Below are positions 1 to 9,222 of a stretch of DNA of 64,000 nucleotides, one piece after another. The position numbers and the translations under genes are program-made. Under the pieces are notes generated by a model. It saw nothing but the letters and a program-made list of their open reading frames with translations. It was not told the DNA's origin and searched no databases. Position 1 is the first letter of the stretch. Every line of letters starts with the position of its first letter. Source of the stretch: Enhydrobacter sp. (lineage in GTDB: Bacteria; Pseudomonadota; Alphaproteobacteria; Reyranellales; Reyranellaceae); contig NZ_CP126889.1 in NCBI RefSeq assembly GCF_030246845.1, forward strand, positions 4,397,001 through 4,461,000. Reading direction: 5' to 3'.

Positions 1-716
1 GGCTTTCCCGCATTCGCCAAGGATGGTCATGGTGCGCTCAACCGCCTCGGTGCCGATGACGAATGGATGAACGCCGTCGACGGCTCCGGATTTCAATTTC
101 GCGATCTTGTGCTCTGTGCCGTCCAAACCGGAATGGTTGGACAGGAAGATGTCGATATTCGACGATTTGGCCATATCCCTGAACCGCCCGGTCAGTCGAT
201 ATCGCTCATGACGACCTGGGCGTGGTACTTCTCCTGCAGATACTTGGCCCCGCCGTAATGGTCCCCGTGGGCGTGGGTCACGTTGATCTTCTTGATGGAG
301 GCGGGATCGAGGCCAAGCTCCTTCAGGCCGCCCTCGATGTCCTCGCGCGCCTCCTGTTCGTTGTTCAGGGAATCGAGCAGGATGATGCCGCCGTCGGTCG
401 TGATGGCCCAGGCCGACACCCACTTCGCGCCGACGAAGTAGAGATTGTCGAAGACCTTCGTCGGAGGCAATCTACCTTGGTCGATCGACTTCGCCAAACC
501 CGCGTGAAGTCCACTTTCCGGGATGACGAGGGGCTTGCCAATGCTGTTGCAGCCAGACGTCACCGCCTTGAGATCACCCCCTGCGAGATTCCTGGCGATC
601 TGATCATGCTTCGCCGCCAGTGCCGAATCTCCACCGTCCGCGCCATGGGCGGAGGCAATCATGCTCGCGGAAAGGAACAACGCTGCAGCGGCACCTATCC
701 TGGTTCGGATATGCAT
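1..716 (-). pseudogene. Subclass-B3-like metallo-beta-lactamase-fold protein, disrupted
   Basis: The 5' part (716 down to 192) encodes 174 residues with a secretion signal (hydrophobic residues 8-23) and the zinc motif HAHGDH at 148-153, as in periplasmic class B3 metallo-beta-lactamases and relatives. The frame then stops at 192-194. From about position 189 to the window edge another frame of the same strand encodes what looks like the C-terminal part of the same family (SNIDIFLSNHSGLDGT, then HPFVIGTEAVERTM). The stretch normally between them, roughly 75-90 residues including the third zinc-ligand region (GHTPG), is absent. I infer an internal deletion plus frameshift. The gene continues beyond the left edge. 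An active lactamase is very unlikely. Confidence 0.72.
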
Positions 717-857
717 CTTGCCCTCGAGTGTCGTGTTCCCAATGATTTAGGGCCGATGGTCGACGAGCAGACGCGCGGTCGCAATCGAATTGACGACTGA
801 GGAGCGGCCCTCCCGAGGCATTGGGGTTGGAGCGCCGCTGCGCAGCTCATGTCTGGT

Positions 858-933
858 TGGCGCTCCCAACGGGAGTCGAACCCGTGTTTCAGCCTTGAGA
901 GGGCCGCGTCCTAGGCCTCTAGACGATGGGAGC
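858..933 (-). tRNA. tRNA-Glu (anticodon CTC)
   Basis: The minus strand folds as a cloverleaf. The 7-bp acceptor stem is GCTCCCA/TGGGAGC. A D-arm and a T-arm with GGTTCGACTCC are present, and the anticodon stem CGGCC/GGCTG holds loop CTCTCAA, which gives anticodon CTC (Glu). The discriminator is G and the 3' CCA is encoded (860-858). It sits between the broken metallo-beta-lactamase gene and the methyltransferase gene. Confidence 0.95.
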
Positions 934-984
934 GAGGCAGGCGGAGACTGATAGTCGAATGCTTCGGGCGGCGCAAGCCTGCGG

Positions 985-2013
985 TCAGGCGGGCTTGCGG
1001 CCGGCGATGCGGGAAAGGACTCCCGGAACGAACGGGTGGACGGCGACCTCGGCGAAGCCTGCGTCCTGCAGGTAGCCCTTCACCTCCGATTCGGTGTGGG
1101 CGATCCCGGTGCTGCCGAACACCCCCTCGTTGAGCCCCCACAGCGCCGCTGAAAGCGGTCCCCGCCGGTCGTCGTGCAAGGTCTCGCCCACCAGATGCAT
1201 CTCGCCGCCGGTCACGAGGGCGGCGAAGGCCTTGCCGACCACGAGCCGGATCAGCGCCGGCTCGTATTGCGGCAGGTTGCTCGCCATCACCACGACATCG
1301 ACCCGTTGCGGGAAAGGCGTCGTGGTGAAGTCGCCCGCCAGCGTGCTCACACGGTCCTGAGCCTTGTTGGCCGCGATGTATTCGTTGGCGACCACGGTCA
1401 CCGGCGGCAGGTCGAGCACGATCGCCTTGAGTCCCGGATAGGTCTCGGTCGCCACGATGCTGTAGGCGCCCGAGCCGCCGCCGAGATCGAGCAGGAGCTT
1501 GCGGCCGGCAAGGTCGACGCTGCGGCTGAAGAGGCGCGCCGCGCCCATGCCGATCGAGTAGGTCGCGGCGTGGTAGCGCCGCGCATCCTCGACCGTGAAC
1601 TCGGTATAGGCCCCCAGACGGTTCTCGGTACGGCTGCGCAGCCGCTGGCTCAGTTCGCCATACGCCGTCCAGCGCGGCTTGGTGAACAGGATCCACGGAC
1701 CGGCATAGCGGTCGCTGTCCTTCACCAGAAAGCGCTGCACGTCCGGCGCATTCGAGAAGCGCGCGTTCCTGTCTGGCCCGCTGCGTTCGAGCAGCGTCAT
1801 GGCGACCAATGCCGTCGACAGCCGCTCGGCGTTGCGCTCGCTGATGCCGACCGCTTTTGCAAGCGCGGGGATCGTGTCGTGACCGCGCGCGATCGCCGTG
1901 AAGATCTCGAGCTCGACCGCGGCCATCAGCGCCGCGCTCTCCCAATAGGCCTGGGCGATCTTCTGCAGTCGCGTCGTGTCGAGCCGGGTCTTTGGCGGGG
2001 GCGTGTCGGGCAT
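985..2013 (-). CDS. SAM-dependent O-methyltransferase (plant-OMT-like fold)
   Basis: 342 residues. The N-terminal third (about 15-110) is a winged-helix dimerisation domain of the type found in acetylserotonin/caffeate/hydroxyneurosporene O-methyltransferases. The C-terminal two thirds is a class I methyltransferase with the SAM-binding glycine motif LLLDLGGGSGAY at 173-184. It is divergently transcribed from the class II aldolase gene, with 72 bp between the starts. The methyl acceptor cannot be read from sequence. Confidence 0.8.
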   Translation of the reverse strand: MPDTPPPKTRLDTTRLQKIAQAYWESAALMAAVELEIFTAIARGHDTIPALAKAVGISERNAERLSTALVAMTLLERSGPDRNARFSNAPDVQRFLVKDSDRYAGPWILFTKPRWTAYGELSQRLRSRTENRLGAYTEFTVEDARRYHAATYSIGMGAARLFSRSVDLAGRKLLLDLGGGSGAYSIVATETYPGLKAIVLDLPPVTVVANEYIAANKAQDRVSTLAGDFTTTPFPQRVDVVVMASNLPQYEPALIRLVVGKAFAALVTGGEMHLVGETLHDDRRGPLSAALWGLNEGVFGSTGIAHTESEVKGYLQDAGFAEVAVHPFVPGVLSRIAGRKPA

Positions 2014-2085
2014 GCCATTTCCTCTCAGGTTGCATCATCCTAGCGTACGCGCCTAGGATTCGCCGATTCCGCCGGGAGGAACGCC

Positions 2086-2889
2086 ATGGACATGCATGTC
2101 GCGCAGGATCTGCCGCTCACCGGCATCGACGTCTATGCGCTGCCTCCGGAGCAGGGCGAATGGGTCCTGCGCCGCCAGCTCGCGGCGGCCTATCGGCTGG
2201 TCGACCATTTCGGCTGGACGGAGCTGATCTACGGCCATCTCACGGCGCGCGTGCCCGGCGAGGCGCCGCATTTCCTGATCAACCCTTACGGCCTCAACTA
2301 TGACGAGGTGGCGGCCTCCAACCTCGTGAAGATCGACCTCGACGGCAGGATCGTCGAGCCGAGCCCGCATCCGGTGAACTATGCGGGCTTCGTCATCCAC
2401 TCGGCGGTGCACATGGCGCACGCGGTGCGGCACCGCGTCGTGATGCACACGCATACGCGGGCCGGCATGGCGGTGTGTGCCCTGAAAGAGGGGCTGCTGC
2501 CGATCTCGATGGTGTCGACGGCGTTTCATGGCAAGCTTGCCTATCACGACTACGAGGGGCCGAGCCTCGATCTGGACGAGCGCGGACGGCTGCTGGCGAA
2601 CCTCGGTGAACACCAGGCAATGGTGCTGCGCAACCACGGCCTGCTCGTCACCGGCCGCTCGGTGCCGGAAGCCTTCCTGCGGCTCTACCGCCTCGAGCGC
2701 GCCTGCCAGATCCAGGTCGATGCAGCGGCGGCCGGCACACTGAACGTCATGGGCGACAATCTCGCCGGCAGGTCCGGCGCCGATATGGATCGCTTCTCGG
2801 AGATGGAGTCGGCCGCCGGTGTCGGCGACCTCGAGTTCGCCGCCCTGATCCGCAAGCTCGACAAGACCGATACGAGCTGGCGGAGGTAG
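2086..2889 (+). CDS. Class II aldolase/adducin family protein
   Basis: 267 residues. This is the zinc-dependent class II aldolase (FucA/AraD/adducin) fold. The metal ligands are visible as HTH at 121-123 (in MHTHTRAG) and His184 (in LRNHG). Family members cleave sugar-phosphate aldols or epimerise pentulose phosphates, but many like this one have unknown substrates. A good Shine-Dalgarno (GGGAGG) precedes ATG 2086. Its 3' end faces the guanine deaminase gene, with a palindromic repeat between them. Confidence 0.85.
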   Translation: MDMHVAQDLPLTGIDVYALPPEQGEWVLRRQLAAAYRLVDHFGWTELIYGHLTARVPGEAPHFLINPYGLNYDEVAASNLVKIDLDGRIVEPSPHPVNYAGFVIHSAVHMAHAVRHRVVMHTHTRAGMAVCALKEGLLPISMVSTAFHGKLAYHDYEGPSLDLDERGRLLANLGEHQAMVLRNHGLLVTGRSVPEAFLRLYRLERACQIQVDAAAAGTLNVMGDNLAGRSGADMDRFSEMESAAGVGDLEFAALIRKLDKTDTSWRR

Positions 2890-2905
2890 GAATCACCGTG
2901 CATCG

Positions 2906-2936
2906 GTGTCATCCCTCGCTGCGCTCGGGATGACAC
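2906..2936. repeat. Palindromic intergenic repeat, family A (copy 1)
   Basis: A nearly perfect hairpin of the form gtgtcatccctcg...cgggatgacac between the convergent aldolase and guanine deaminase 3' ends. The stop codon of the deaminase gene (2909-2911) lies inside it, so the last residues of that protein (HPERSEG) are encoded by the repeat. It may act as a bidirectional terminator. Related copies are at 4328, 15046 and 22600. Confidence 0.75.
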
Positions 2937-4312
2937 GGATGTCGTTTGTAGAGCCGCCGGCCCGTCACCCAGGTCTCGTCGACGGCGCGATCATCGCCGA
3001 CCATCATGATGCCGAACAGGAGATCGGCAGCCTGCTCGACGGTCTGCGGACCCGTCTCCCCGAGAGTCAGGGACTGACGCCAGGCTTGCGCTTGCGGTCC
3101 GCCGTTCCAGTCGAGCACGACGAAGTCGGCTTCCTTGCCTGGTGCGAAGTTGCCCACGAGATCGTCGACGTAGAGTCCCTCGGCACCGCCCAGGGTGATC
3201 GACCAGAAGCCGCGATAGGGCGACACCTTGTTGCGCTCCGCTTCCTGCGGCCGGTCCTCGAGGCCGGCGGCATTGCCCATGCCGACCTTGTAGGCCTCGT
3301 CGAGGACGCCCAGCAGCGAGAAGCGGTTGCCTCCGCCGACGTCCGTGCCCCAGGAGAGTCGCACGCGCGATCGGGGATCGGTGGCGCGCCCGAGCCTGAA
3401 GAAGCCGCTGCCGAGGAAGAGATTGGAGCAGGGGCAGAAGGCGATCGCCGAGCCGCTTCGGGACAGGCGCTCGAACTCGTCGTCCGACAGCCAGACGCCG
3501 TGGCCGCCGGTGAACTTCGGGCCGGTGAGGCCGTACTTCTCGTAGATCGCCAGATAGTCCGTGCAGCCCGGATGCGCGCTGCCGACCTCGCGCACCTCGG
3601 TGCGGTCCTCCGAGATATGGGTATTCACCCAGCAGTCGGGGTGCTCCTGCTTCAGCCGCTGGCAGGCGGCGAGCAGCGCCGGCGTGGCGCCCAGGGCGTA
3701 GCGCGGTGTGATCGCGTAGAGATTGCGGCCCTGACGGTGATAGCGGGCGATCAGCCGCTTGCTGTCCGCGTAGAACGAGTCGGCCGAGCGCATGTACTCC
3801 GCCGGCGCCTGGCGATCGATGCCGGTGAGGCCGGCGATGAGGCGCATGTTGCGCCGCGTCGCCTCGTCGAACAGCGCCTCGGTCGCGATCGGCGCGGTCG
3901 TCGTGAAGGCCTGGCAGGTCGTGGTGCCCGAGGCCAGCAGATTGTCGAAGAAGTGCCGCGCCGCCTCGCGGGAGTAGGCGAGATCCTCGTACTTCAGCTC
4001 CTCGGGAAAGACCCAGCGCTGCAGCCATGGCAGGAGCTGCTCACCGAACGCACCCAGGATGCGCGTCTGCGGAAAGTGGATATGACCGTCGATGAAGCCC
4101 GGCAGGATCAGCCGGTCCGCGATATGGGTGACGTCGAGGCCGCGATGGCGCTTCGCCGTGCTTCCGTACGTGCCGAAGTCCACGATCCGGCCGTCCTCGA
4201 CCACCAGCAGACCGTCGGGCAGAAAGCGCGCCGCTTCCTGCTCGCGACCGACATGCTTCCAGGGATCGTCGACGAAGTCGAAGAAGGCGCCGCGGATGCC
4301 GATGGTGGTCAT
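2909..4312 (-). CDS. guaD: Guanine deaminase
   Basis: 467 residues. It hydrolyses guanine to xanthine and ammonia in purine salvage or catabolism in the cytoplasm. The amidohydrolase fold has the zinc ligands HIH at 77-79 (GFIDGHIHFPQ), His232 (NTHISED), His271 (GGHGVW) and Asp324 (GTDVGGGN). The FPQ after HIH and the SxxLxLGSG region are typical of GuaD. The C-terminal tail is encoded by an intergenic palindrome, so the ancestral stop was probably a little upstream. It is co-directional with the BisC-like gene; another repeat lies between them. Confidence 0.92.
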   Translation of the reverse strand: MTTIGIRGAFFDFVDDPWKHVGREQEAARFLPDGLLVVEDGRIVDFGTYGSTAKRHRGLDVTHIADRLILPGFIDGHIHFPQTRILGAFGEQLLPWLQRWVFPEELKYEDLAYSREAARHFFDNLLASGTTTCQAFTTTAPIATEALFDEATRRNMRLIAGLTGIDRQAPAEYMRSADSFYADSKRLIARYHRQGRNLYAITPRYALGATPALLAACQRLKQEHPDCWVNTHISEDRTEVREVGSAHPGCTDYLAIYEKYGLTGPKFTGGHGVWLSDDEFERLSRSGSAIAFCPCSNLFLGSGFFRLGRATDPRSRVRLSWGTDVGGGNRFSLLGVLDEAYKVGMGNAAGLEDRPQEAERNKVSPYRGFWSITLGGAEGLYVDDLVGNFAPGKEADFVVLDWNGGPQAQAWRQSLTLGETGPQTVEQAADLLFGIMMVGDDRAVDETWVTGRRLYKRHPCHPERSEG

Positions 4313-4327
4313 CGGGCAACAAAAGCT

Positions 4328-4401
4328 GTGTCATCCCGAGCAAAGTGACGGATCTTCGATCGGGTATCGCGAAGGCCCCCTCGCTGCGCTCGGGATGGCA
4401 C
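4328..4401. repeat. Palindromic intergenic repeat, family A (copy 2)
   Basis: Arms gtgtcatcccgagc and gctcgggatggcac are separated by about 46 bases. It lies between the guanine deaminase start and the end of the upstream molybdoenzyme gene, in a co-directional gap. It is a longer-looped variant of the family A hairpin. Confidence 0.65.
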
Positions 4402-4440
4402 CGGAGATATTGTCGAGATACGGTGCAAGATGCGAAAGCG

Positions 4441-6762
4441 TCAGTGCCGTCGCTCGAGCGCCGGCGGCTGGTGCGCGGTCACGGCAGGGGCGGGGCCGTC
4501 GAAGCGCTCGATCTCGATCAGGCAGGTCTGGGCGATGCAGCCCTGGCTGAGCTTCGAGGCGCCGATGTCGAGGGTGAGGGCGTTCGGATTGCCGTGCTTC
4601 TCCAGCGGCCGGTTCGAGCCCGCATCGGCCGGGTCGAACCACGCACCGGTCGAGAGCCGCACGACGCCGCGCCGGATCCGGTCGCTGAGGCGCGCGGCGG
4701 CGAGACAGGCGCCGCGGTCGTTGAACAGGCGCACCAGATCGCCGTCGGCGATGCCGCGCGCGGCAGCGTCCTCGGGATGAATTGTGATCGGCTGCCGTCC
4801 CTTGATCTTGGTCGAGCGGGAATGCGGGCTGTGGTCGAGCTGGCTGTGCAGCTTGTCGGCCGGCTGGTCCGACAGCATGTGCAGCGGATAGCGCCGGGCG
4901 GTCTCGGCGCCCAGCCACTCGATCGGTTCCAGCCAGGCCGCGTGCGGTGGACAGTCGTCGAGGCCGAACGAGGCGATTCTTTCCGAATAGATCTCGATCT
5001 TGCCCGACGGCGTCTTGAGCGGATGCTTCTCGGGATCGGCGCGGAACGCCGCCAGCATTACCGGCTCGCGCGGCTCGCCCTTGGCCTCGGCGAGGCCGTC
5101 GCGCCAGAACTGCGCGAACGGCGGCAGGGTGACGCCCGTCCGGGCCGACTTCGCCCGCGACTCCTCGTAGAGATGTTCCAGCCATTCGCGGCTCGAGGTG
5201 CGCCCCTCGGAGTGGGCTTCGGCCACACCCAGGCGGCGGGCGAGCGCCTGGAAGATCTCGTAGTCGTCGCGCGCCTCGCCCAGCGGCTCGCGCGCCTTCT
5301 TCATGGCGATGACGTAGGGCTCGCGGCTGCCGTAGCCGATATCGTCGCGCTCGAGGCTGGTCGTGGCCGGCAGCACGATGTCAGCCATCTTGGCGGCCGG
5401 CGTCCAGAACTGCTCGTGGAAGATGATGGTGTCGGGCTTGCGCCAGGCCTGGCGCAGCCGGTTGAGGTCCTGGTGGTGATGGTAGGGATTGCCGCCCGCC
5501 CAGTAGACCAGATGGATGTCGGGATAGGCATGACGGCCGCCGTTGTAGTCGAACGTCTCGCCGGGATGCAGCAGCATGTCGGTGAAGCGCGCGACAGGAA
5601 TGAACTCCTTCACCGGGTTGACGCCCTGCGGCAGTGTCGGCCCGGAATATTTGGGATGCGGGCTGCCCATCAGGTTGACCGGCCCGTAGCCCACGCCGAA
5701 GCCGCCACCGGGCAGGCCGATCTGGCCCAGCATGCAGGCCAGCGTCACCAGCGCCCAGAAGGGTTGCTCGCCGTGATGGCTGCGCTGCAGAGACCAGCCG
5801 ATGCTGACCGTCGTGCGGGTCGCCGCCATGTCGCGCGCGAGGCTGCGGATGCGCGCGGCCGGGATGTCGCAGATCTTCTCTGCCCATTCGGGTGTCTTCG
5901 GCAGGCCGTCGGTCGCGCCCTCGAGATAGGGGACGAACTTGTCGAAGCCCACGGTGCAGCGGTCGAGGAAGGTGCGATCGTAGAGCCTTTCCGTGTAGAG
6001 CACGTGACAGAGCGCCAGCATCAGCGCGGCGTCGGTATTGGGCCGGATGGCGAGCCATTCTACGGCGCCGCCGGTGTCGAGGTCGTCGCCGGTCGGTGTC
6101 ACGTTGACGAAGCGCACGCCCTTGTCGCGCATCGCATGGAGGCCGCGCTTCACATGGTGGCGGGTGGCTCCGCCGGCATTGATCTGCGCGTTCTTGCGCG
6201 GCACGCCGCCGAACGTGACGAACAGCCTGCAGTGCTCGGCCAGCACATCCCAGCCGGTGTGCATGGCCTGCAGCTCCTCCATCGTCGCCACAATGTGCGG
6301 CATCAGCACGCGGGCCGCGCCGAGGCTGTAGGAATCCTGATGGCGCACGAAGCCGCCGTAGCTGTTCAGGAAGCGCTTCACCTGGCTCTGCGCATGATGG
6401 AAGCGGCCGGCGCTCGACCAGCCGTAGGAACCGCCGAAGATTGCCCGGTTGCCGTAGGTTTCCTTGATCCGCCTGAGCTCGCCGGCGACGAGGTCCAGCG
6501 CCTCGTCCCACGGCACCTCGACGAACGGCTCCTGGCCGCGCCTTTCCGAGGTGGCGCCAGGGCCTTTCTCGAGCCATCCCTTGCGGATCGCCGGCCGGCG
6601 CACGCGCAGGCGCGCGACCTCGTCGGAGAGCATGTGCAGGCCGATCGGCGAGGGATCGGGATCCGGCGAGAAAGGATGCAGCCGGACGGCGGCGCCGCGG
6701 TCGTCGTATTCGACCTCGTAGACGCCCCAGTGAGCGGCGGTAAGCGTACGCTGATGGGTCAT
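4441..6762 (-). CDS. bisC: BisC/TorA-family molybdopterin oxidoreductase (biotin/methionine sulfoxide reductase-like)
   Basis: 773 residues, close to E. coli BisC. The DMSO-reductase family signature GGSYGWSSAGRFHH at 110-123 places the molybdenum-ligand serine at 117. There is no Cys cluster at the N-terminus, so no [4Fe-4S], and no twin-arginine signal, which together suggest a soluble cytoplasmic enzyme. Such enzymes reduce S- or N-oxides (biotin sulfoxide, free methionine sulfoxide). The C-terminal molybdopterin-dinucleotide-binding domain covers about 630-750. It is followed on the same strand by guaD; threonine aldolase lies 18 bp upstream, so co-transcription is likely. Confidence 0.85.
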   Translation of the reverse strand: MTHQRTLTAAHWGVYEVEYDDRGAAVRLHPFSPDPDPSPIGLHMLSDEVARLRVRRPAIRKGWLEKGPGATSERRGQEPFVEVPWDEALDLVAGELRRIKETYGNRAIFGGSYGWSSAGRFHHAQSQVKRFLNSYGGFVRHQDSYSLGAARVLMPHIVATMEELQAMHTGWDVLAEHCRLFVTFGGVPRKNAQINAGGATRHHVKRGLHAMRDKGVRFVNVTPTGDDLDTGGAVEWLAIRPNTDAALMLALCHVLYTERLYDRTFLDRCTVGFDKFVPYLEGATDGLPKTPEWAEKICDIPAARIRSLARDMAATRTTVSIGWSLQRSHHGEQPFWALVTLACMLGQIGLPGGGFGVGYGPVNLMGSPHPKYSGPTLPQGVNPVKEFIPVARFTDMLLHPGETFDYNGGRHAYPDIHLVYWAGGNPYHHHQDLNRLRQAWRKPDTIIFHEQFWTPAAKMADIVLPATTSLERDDIGYGSREPYVIAMKKAREPLGEARDDYEIFQALARRLGVAEAHSEGRTSSREWLEHLYEESRAKSARTGVTLPPFAQFWRDGLAEAKGEPREPVMLAAFRADPEKHPLKTPSGKIEIYSERIASFGLDDCPPHAAWLEPIEWLGAETARRYPLHMLSDQPADKLHSQLDHSPHSRSTKIKGRQPITIHPEDAAARGIADGDLVRLFNDRGACLAAARLSDRIRRGVVRLSTGAWFDPADAGSNRPLEKHGNPNALTLDIGASKLSQGCIAQTCLIEIERFDGPAPAVTAHQPPALERRH

Positions 6763-6780
6763 GGCGGTACCTTGAAAGGA

Positions 6781-7821
6781 CTAGGCGGCCTTGGCGATGG
6801 CCAGGAATTTATCGACCTGGGCGACCTCCGTGTCGAAGGCCGTCACCAGCCGGAACGCCCGTTCTCCCGGCCGGTCTGACGGCCAGGGATGGTACTGCGC
6901 ACCGGCGTCCTGCAAGGCATCGTGCATATGCGCCGGCAGGACGATGAAGATCTCGTTGGCGTCGACCGGGTAGAGGAGCGACGTGCCCTTGAGCGGCGTG
7001 AGGCCGGCGACCAGCCGGCGCGCCATCGCGTTGGCATGGCGGGCGTTGGAAAGCCACAGGCCGTCGGCGAAGTAGGCATCGAGCTGGGCCGACAGGAGCC
7101 GCATCTTGGAGAAGAGGTGGCCGCCGCGCTTGCGCCGGAACTCGAACTCGCGCGCCAGCTCGCTGTTGAAGAACACCACCACCTCGGCGCCCATGGCGCC
7201 GTTCTTGGTGGCGCCGAGGCTCAGCACGTCGACGCCGGCTTTCCAGGTGAGCTCGGCCGGCACGCAGCCGACGAAGGAGAGGGCGTTGGCAAAGCGGGCG
7301 CCGTCCATATGCAGCCTGAGCCCGTGACGTCGCACCGAGGTCGAGATCGCGGCGATCTCCTCGGGCGCATAGGCGGTGCCGCATTCCGTGACCTGGGTGA
7401 TGCTGACCGCCGCCGGCTGCGGATGATGCACGACGCCGTAGACCGGCTCGGCGAGAACGGAAGCAAGCTTGCGCGCATCGATCTTGCCGGCCGGTCCGTC
7501 GATGCGGATGAGCGCCGCCCCCGCGGTGTAGAATTGCGGTGCGTTCGCCTCGTCGACCGCGATGTGCGACGCCGGATGGCAGAAGATCGCACCCCAGGGC
7601 GGAGCGCAGCAGGCCAGCGCCAGCACGTTGGCGGCGGTGCCGGTGGCGACCGGATAGGCGCTGAGGTCCGGCTTCTCGAAGATGTCGCGCAGCCGGCTTT
7701 CGACTTTCTGCGTCCATTCGTCGGCGCCGTACGAGAAGGCATTCCCGGCGGCGAAGGCGCGCGCCACCGCCTCGATGATCGCCGGGTGGGCGCCAGCCTC
7801 GTTGTCGCTGCGAAAGTTCAT
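6781..7821 (-). CDS. ltaE: Low-specificity L-threonine aldolase
   Basis: 346 residues. A PLP enzyme of fold type I that cleaves L-threonine/allo-threonine to glycine and acetaldehyde. It opens MNFRSDNEAGAHP (the usual start, ATG at 7821). The PLP-interacting Asp is in HMDGARFANA (D173) and the Schiff-base lysine in SLGATKNGAMGAE (K206). A longer N-terminal extension in frame (to 7974) lacks family similarity and was not used. The stop codon is within a CTAG. Confidence 0.9.
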   Translation of the reverse strand: MNFRSDNEAGAHPAIIEAVARAFAAGNAFSYGADEWTQKVESRLRDIFEKPDLSAYPVATGTAANVLALACCAPPWGAIFCHPASHIAVDEANAPQFYTAGAALIRIDGPAGKIDARKLASVLAEPVYGVVHHPQPAAVSITQVTECGTAYAPEEIAAISTSVRRHGLRLHMDGARFANALSFVGCVPAELTWKAGVDVLSLGATKNGAMGAEVVVFFNSELAREFEFRRKRGGHLFSKMRLLSAQLDAYFADGLWLSNARHANAMARRLVAGLTPLKGTSLLYPVDANEIFIVLPAHMHDALQDAGAQYHPWPSDRPGERAFRLVTAFDTEVAQVDKFLAIAKAA

Positions 7822-7846
7822 CGGGCGTCCTGGATCGAGATGGCGG

Positions 7847-8194
7847 TCAGTGGGCCGTGCCGGGCGGGAAGGCGATGGTGCCCAGCAGCGCGCCGGTGCC
7901 CGGGTCGACGACATAGGCGGTCGAAAGGCCGTTCTGGTCCTCGACATGGACGACCAGCCGGTCGCCGACCGCATTCATCGACACGACCTGCGCGCCCGAC
8001 GGCAGCGCGATGCGCTGAGCGAAGGTGGCGCCCGCTGGCGAATGCGAGGTATTGGCGCTAGACATGCGGCGGGCGATTTCGGCCGCCACGACGGTGAAGC
8101 CCACGATGATCAGCAGGCCCATCACGATCACCAGCACCTTCAGCCAGAGCGGGGCATAGGCCTGGGAAGAACGGGCCGGAGCAGGGGACGCCAA
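7847..8194 (-). CDS. Small single-pass membrane protein, function unknown
   Basis: 115 residues if started at TTG 8194, which has a GGAG Shine-Dalgarno 6-9 bases upstream. One strongly hydrophobic segment (about 18-40, LWLKVLVIVMGLLIIVGF) is followed by a soluble beta-rich domain ending VDPGTGALLGTIAFPPGTAH. It may belong to the small alphaproteobacterial family seen next to rluD (possibly DUF6476; not checked). Its start codon and that of rluD are only 9 bp apart on opposite strands. An alternative start would be a GTG a little downstream. Confidence 0.7.
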   Translation of the reverse strand: MASPAPARSSQAYAPLWLKVLVIVMGLLIIVGFTVVAAEIARRMSSANTSHSPAGATFAQRIALPSGAQVVSMNAVGDRLVVHVEDQNGLSTAYVVDPGTGALLGTIAFPPGTAH

Positions 8195-8203
8195 GAGAAC
8201 TCC

Positions 8204-9193
8204 ATGAGCGAAGCCGGTCGCCACATCGTGACCGTCGACGAACGCACCGCCGGCGAGCGGTTGGACCGCGCGCTGACGAGCGCCCTGCCGGCCCTCACGC
8301 GCAGTCGCGTGAAGGCGCTGATCGAAGGCCGCCGCGTGGCGCTGGCGGGCGGCGCGACGATAGAAGAGCCGTCCCGCAAGGTCAAAACGGGCGAGCGGTT
8401 CGTGGTCGATATTCCGGAGCCCGAACCGGCCCAGCCACAGCCCCAGGCGCGCGAGCTCGACATCCTCCACGAGGATGCCGATCTGCTGGTGCTGAACAAG
8501 CCGGCTGGGCTGGTGGTCCATCCGGCGCCTGGCAATCCCGACAACACTCTGGTCAACGCCTTGCTCGCCCATTGCGGCGACAGTCTGTCGGGCATCGGCG
8601 GCGTGCGCCGGCCGGGCATCGTCCATCGGCTCGACAAGGACACGTCGGGGGTGATGGTCGTGGCCAAGAACGACACTACCCATCGTGCGCTGTCGAGGCT
8701 CTTTGCCGTGCATGATTTGACCCGGATCTACCAGGCCATCGTCTGGGGCGCGCCGAGTGCCAAGAGGGCCACGATCGAGGCCGCGATCGGCCGGCATCCG
8801 ATCGATCGCAAGCGCATGGCCGTGCGCCGGAGCGGTGGCAAGCAGGCCGCGACCGACTACTGGGTCGAACGGCGCTTCGGCCCCCCGCTCGAGCCGTGGG
8901 CCAGCCAGGTGAGCGCGCGCCTGCATACAGGACGCACCCACCAGGTGCGGGTGCATCTGGCCCATATCGGCTGTCCCATCGTCGGCGATCCGACTTACGG
9001 CCGCACCCGCGGCCGTTCGCGGAACAGCGACATCCCGCTGTCGTTGAAGAGCTTTGGGCGGCAAGCGTTGCATGCCGCGGTTCTGGAGTTCCGACATCCC
9101 GGCACCGGGCGGGAAATGCGCTTCGCCACGGAAATGCCACAGGACATGAAGATGCTCGTGGCCGAACTGAACGACGTTAAGTTATCCTCATAA
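8204..9193 (+). CDS. rluD: RluA/RluD-family 23S rRNA pseudouridine synthase
   Basis: 329 residues. It isomerises uridines of 23S rRNA to pseudouridine. An N-terminal S4 RNA-binding domain (about 18-75) precedes the catalytic domain with HRLDKDTSGVMVVAKN at 141-156, where Asp144 is the nucleophile. The downstream motif GRTHQVRVHL is also typical. In alphaproteobacteria this gene commonly precedes rpoH, as here. Which RluA subfamily (RluC or RluD) is inferred from domain layout and context. Confidence 0.88.
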   Translation: MSEAGRHIVTVDERTAGERLDRALTSALPALTRSRVKALIEGRRVALAGGATIEEPSRKVKTGERFVVDIPEPEPAQPQPQARELDILHEDADLLVLNKPAGLVVHPAPGNPDNTLVNALLAHCGDSLSGIGGVRRPGIVHRLDKDTSGVMVVAKNDTTHRALSRLFAVHDLTRIYQAIVWGAPSAKRATIEAAIGRHPIDRKRMAVRRSGGKQAATDYWVERRFGPPLEPWASQVSARLHTGRTHQVRVHLAHIGCPIVGDPTYGRTRGRSRNSDIPLSLKSFGRQALHAAVLEFRHPGTGREMRFATEMPQDMKMLVAELNDVKLSS

Positions 9194-9222
9194 TTCTTGA
9201 GGGAATTAGTAGGATTTTTGGA

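Noticed and set aside
1..716. Functional carbapenemase-type resistance gene
   Set aside because: The middle of the protein and a zinc-ligand region are absent and the frames do not join.
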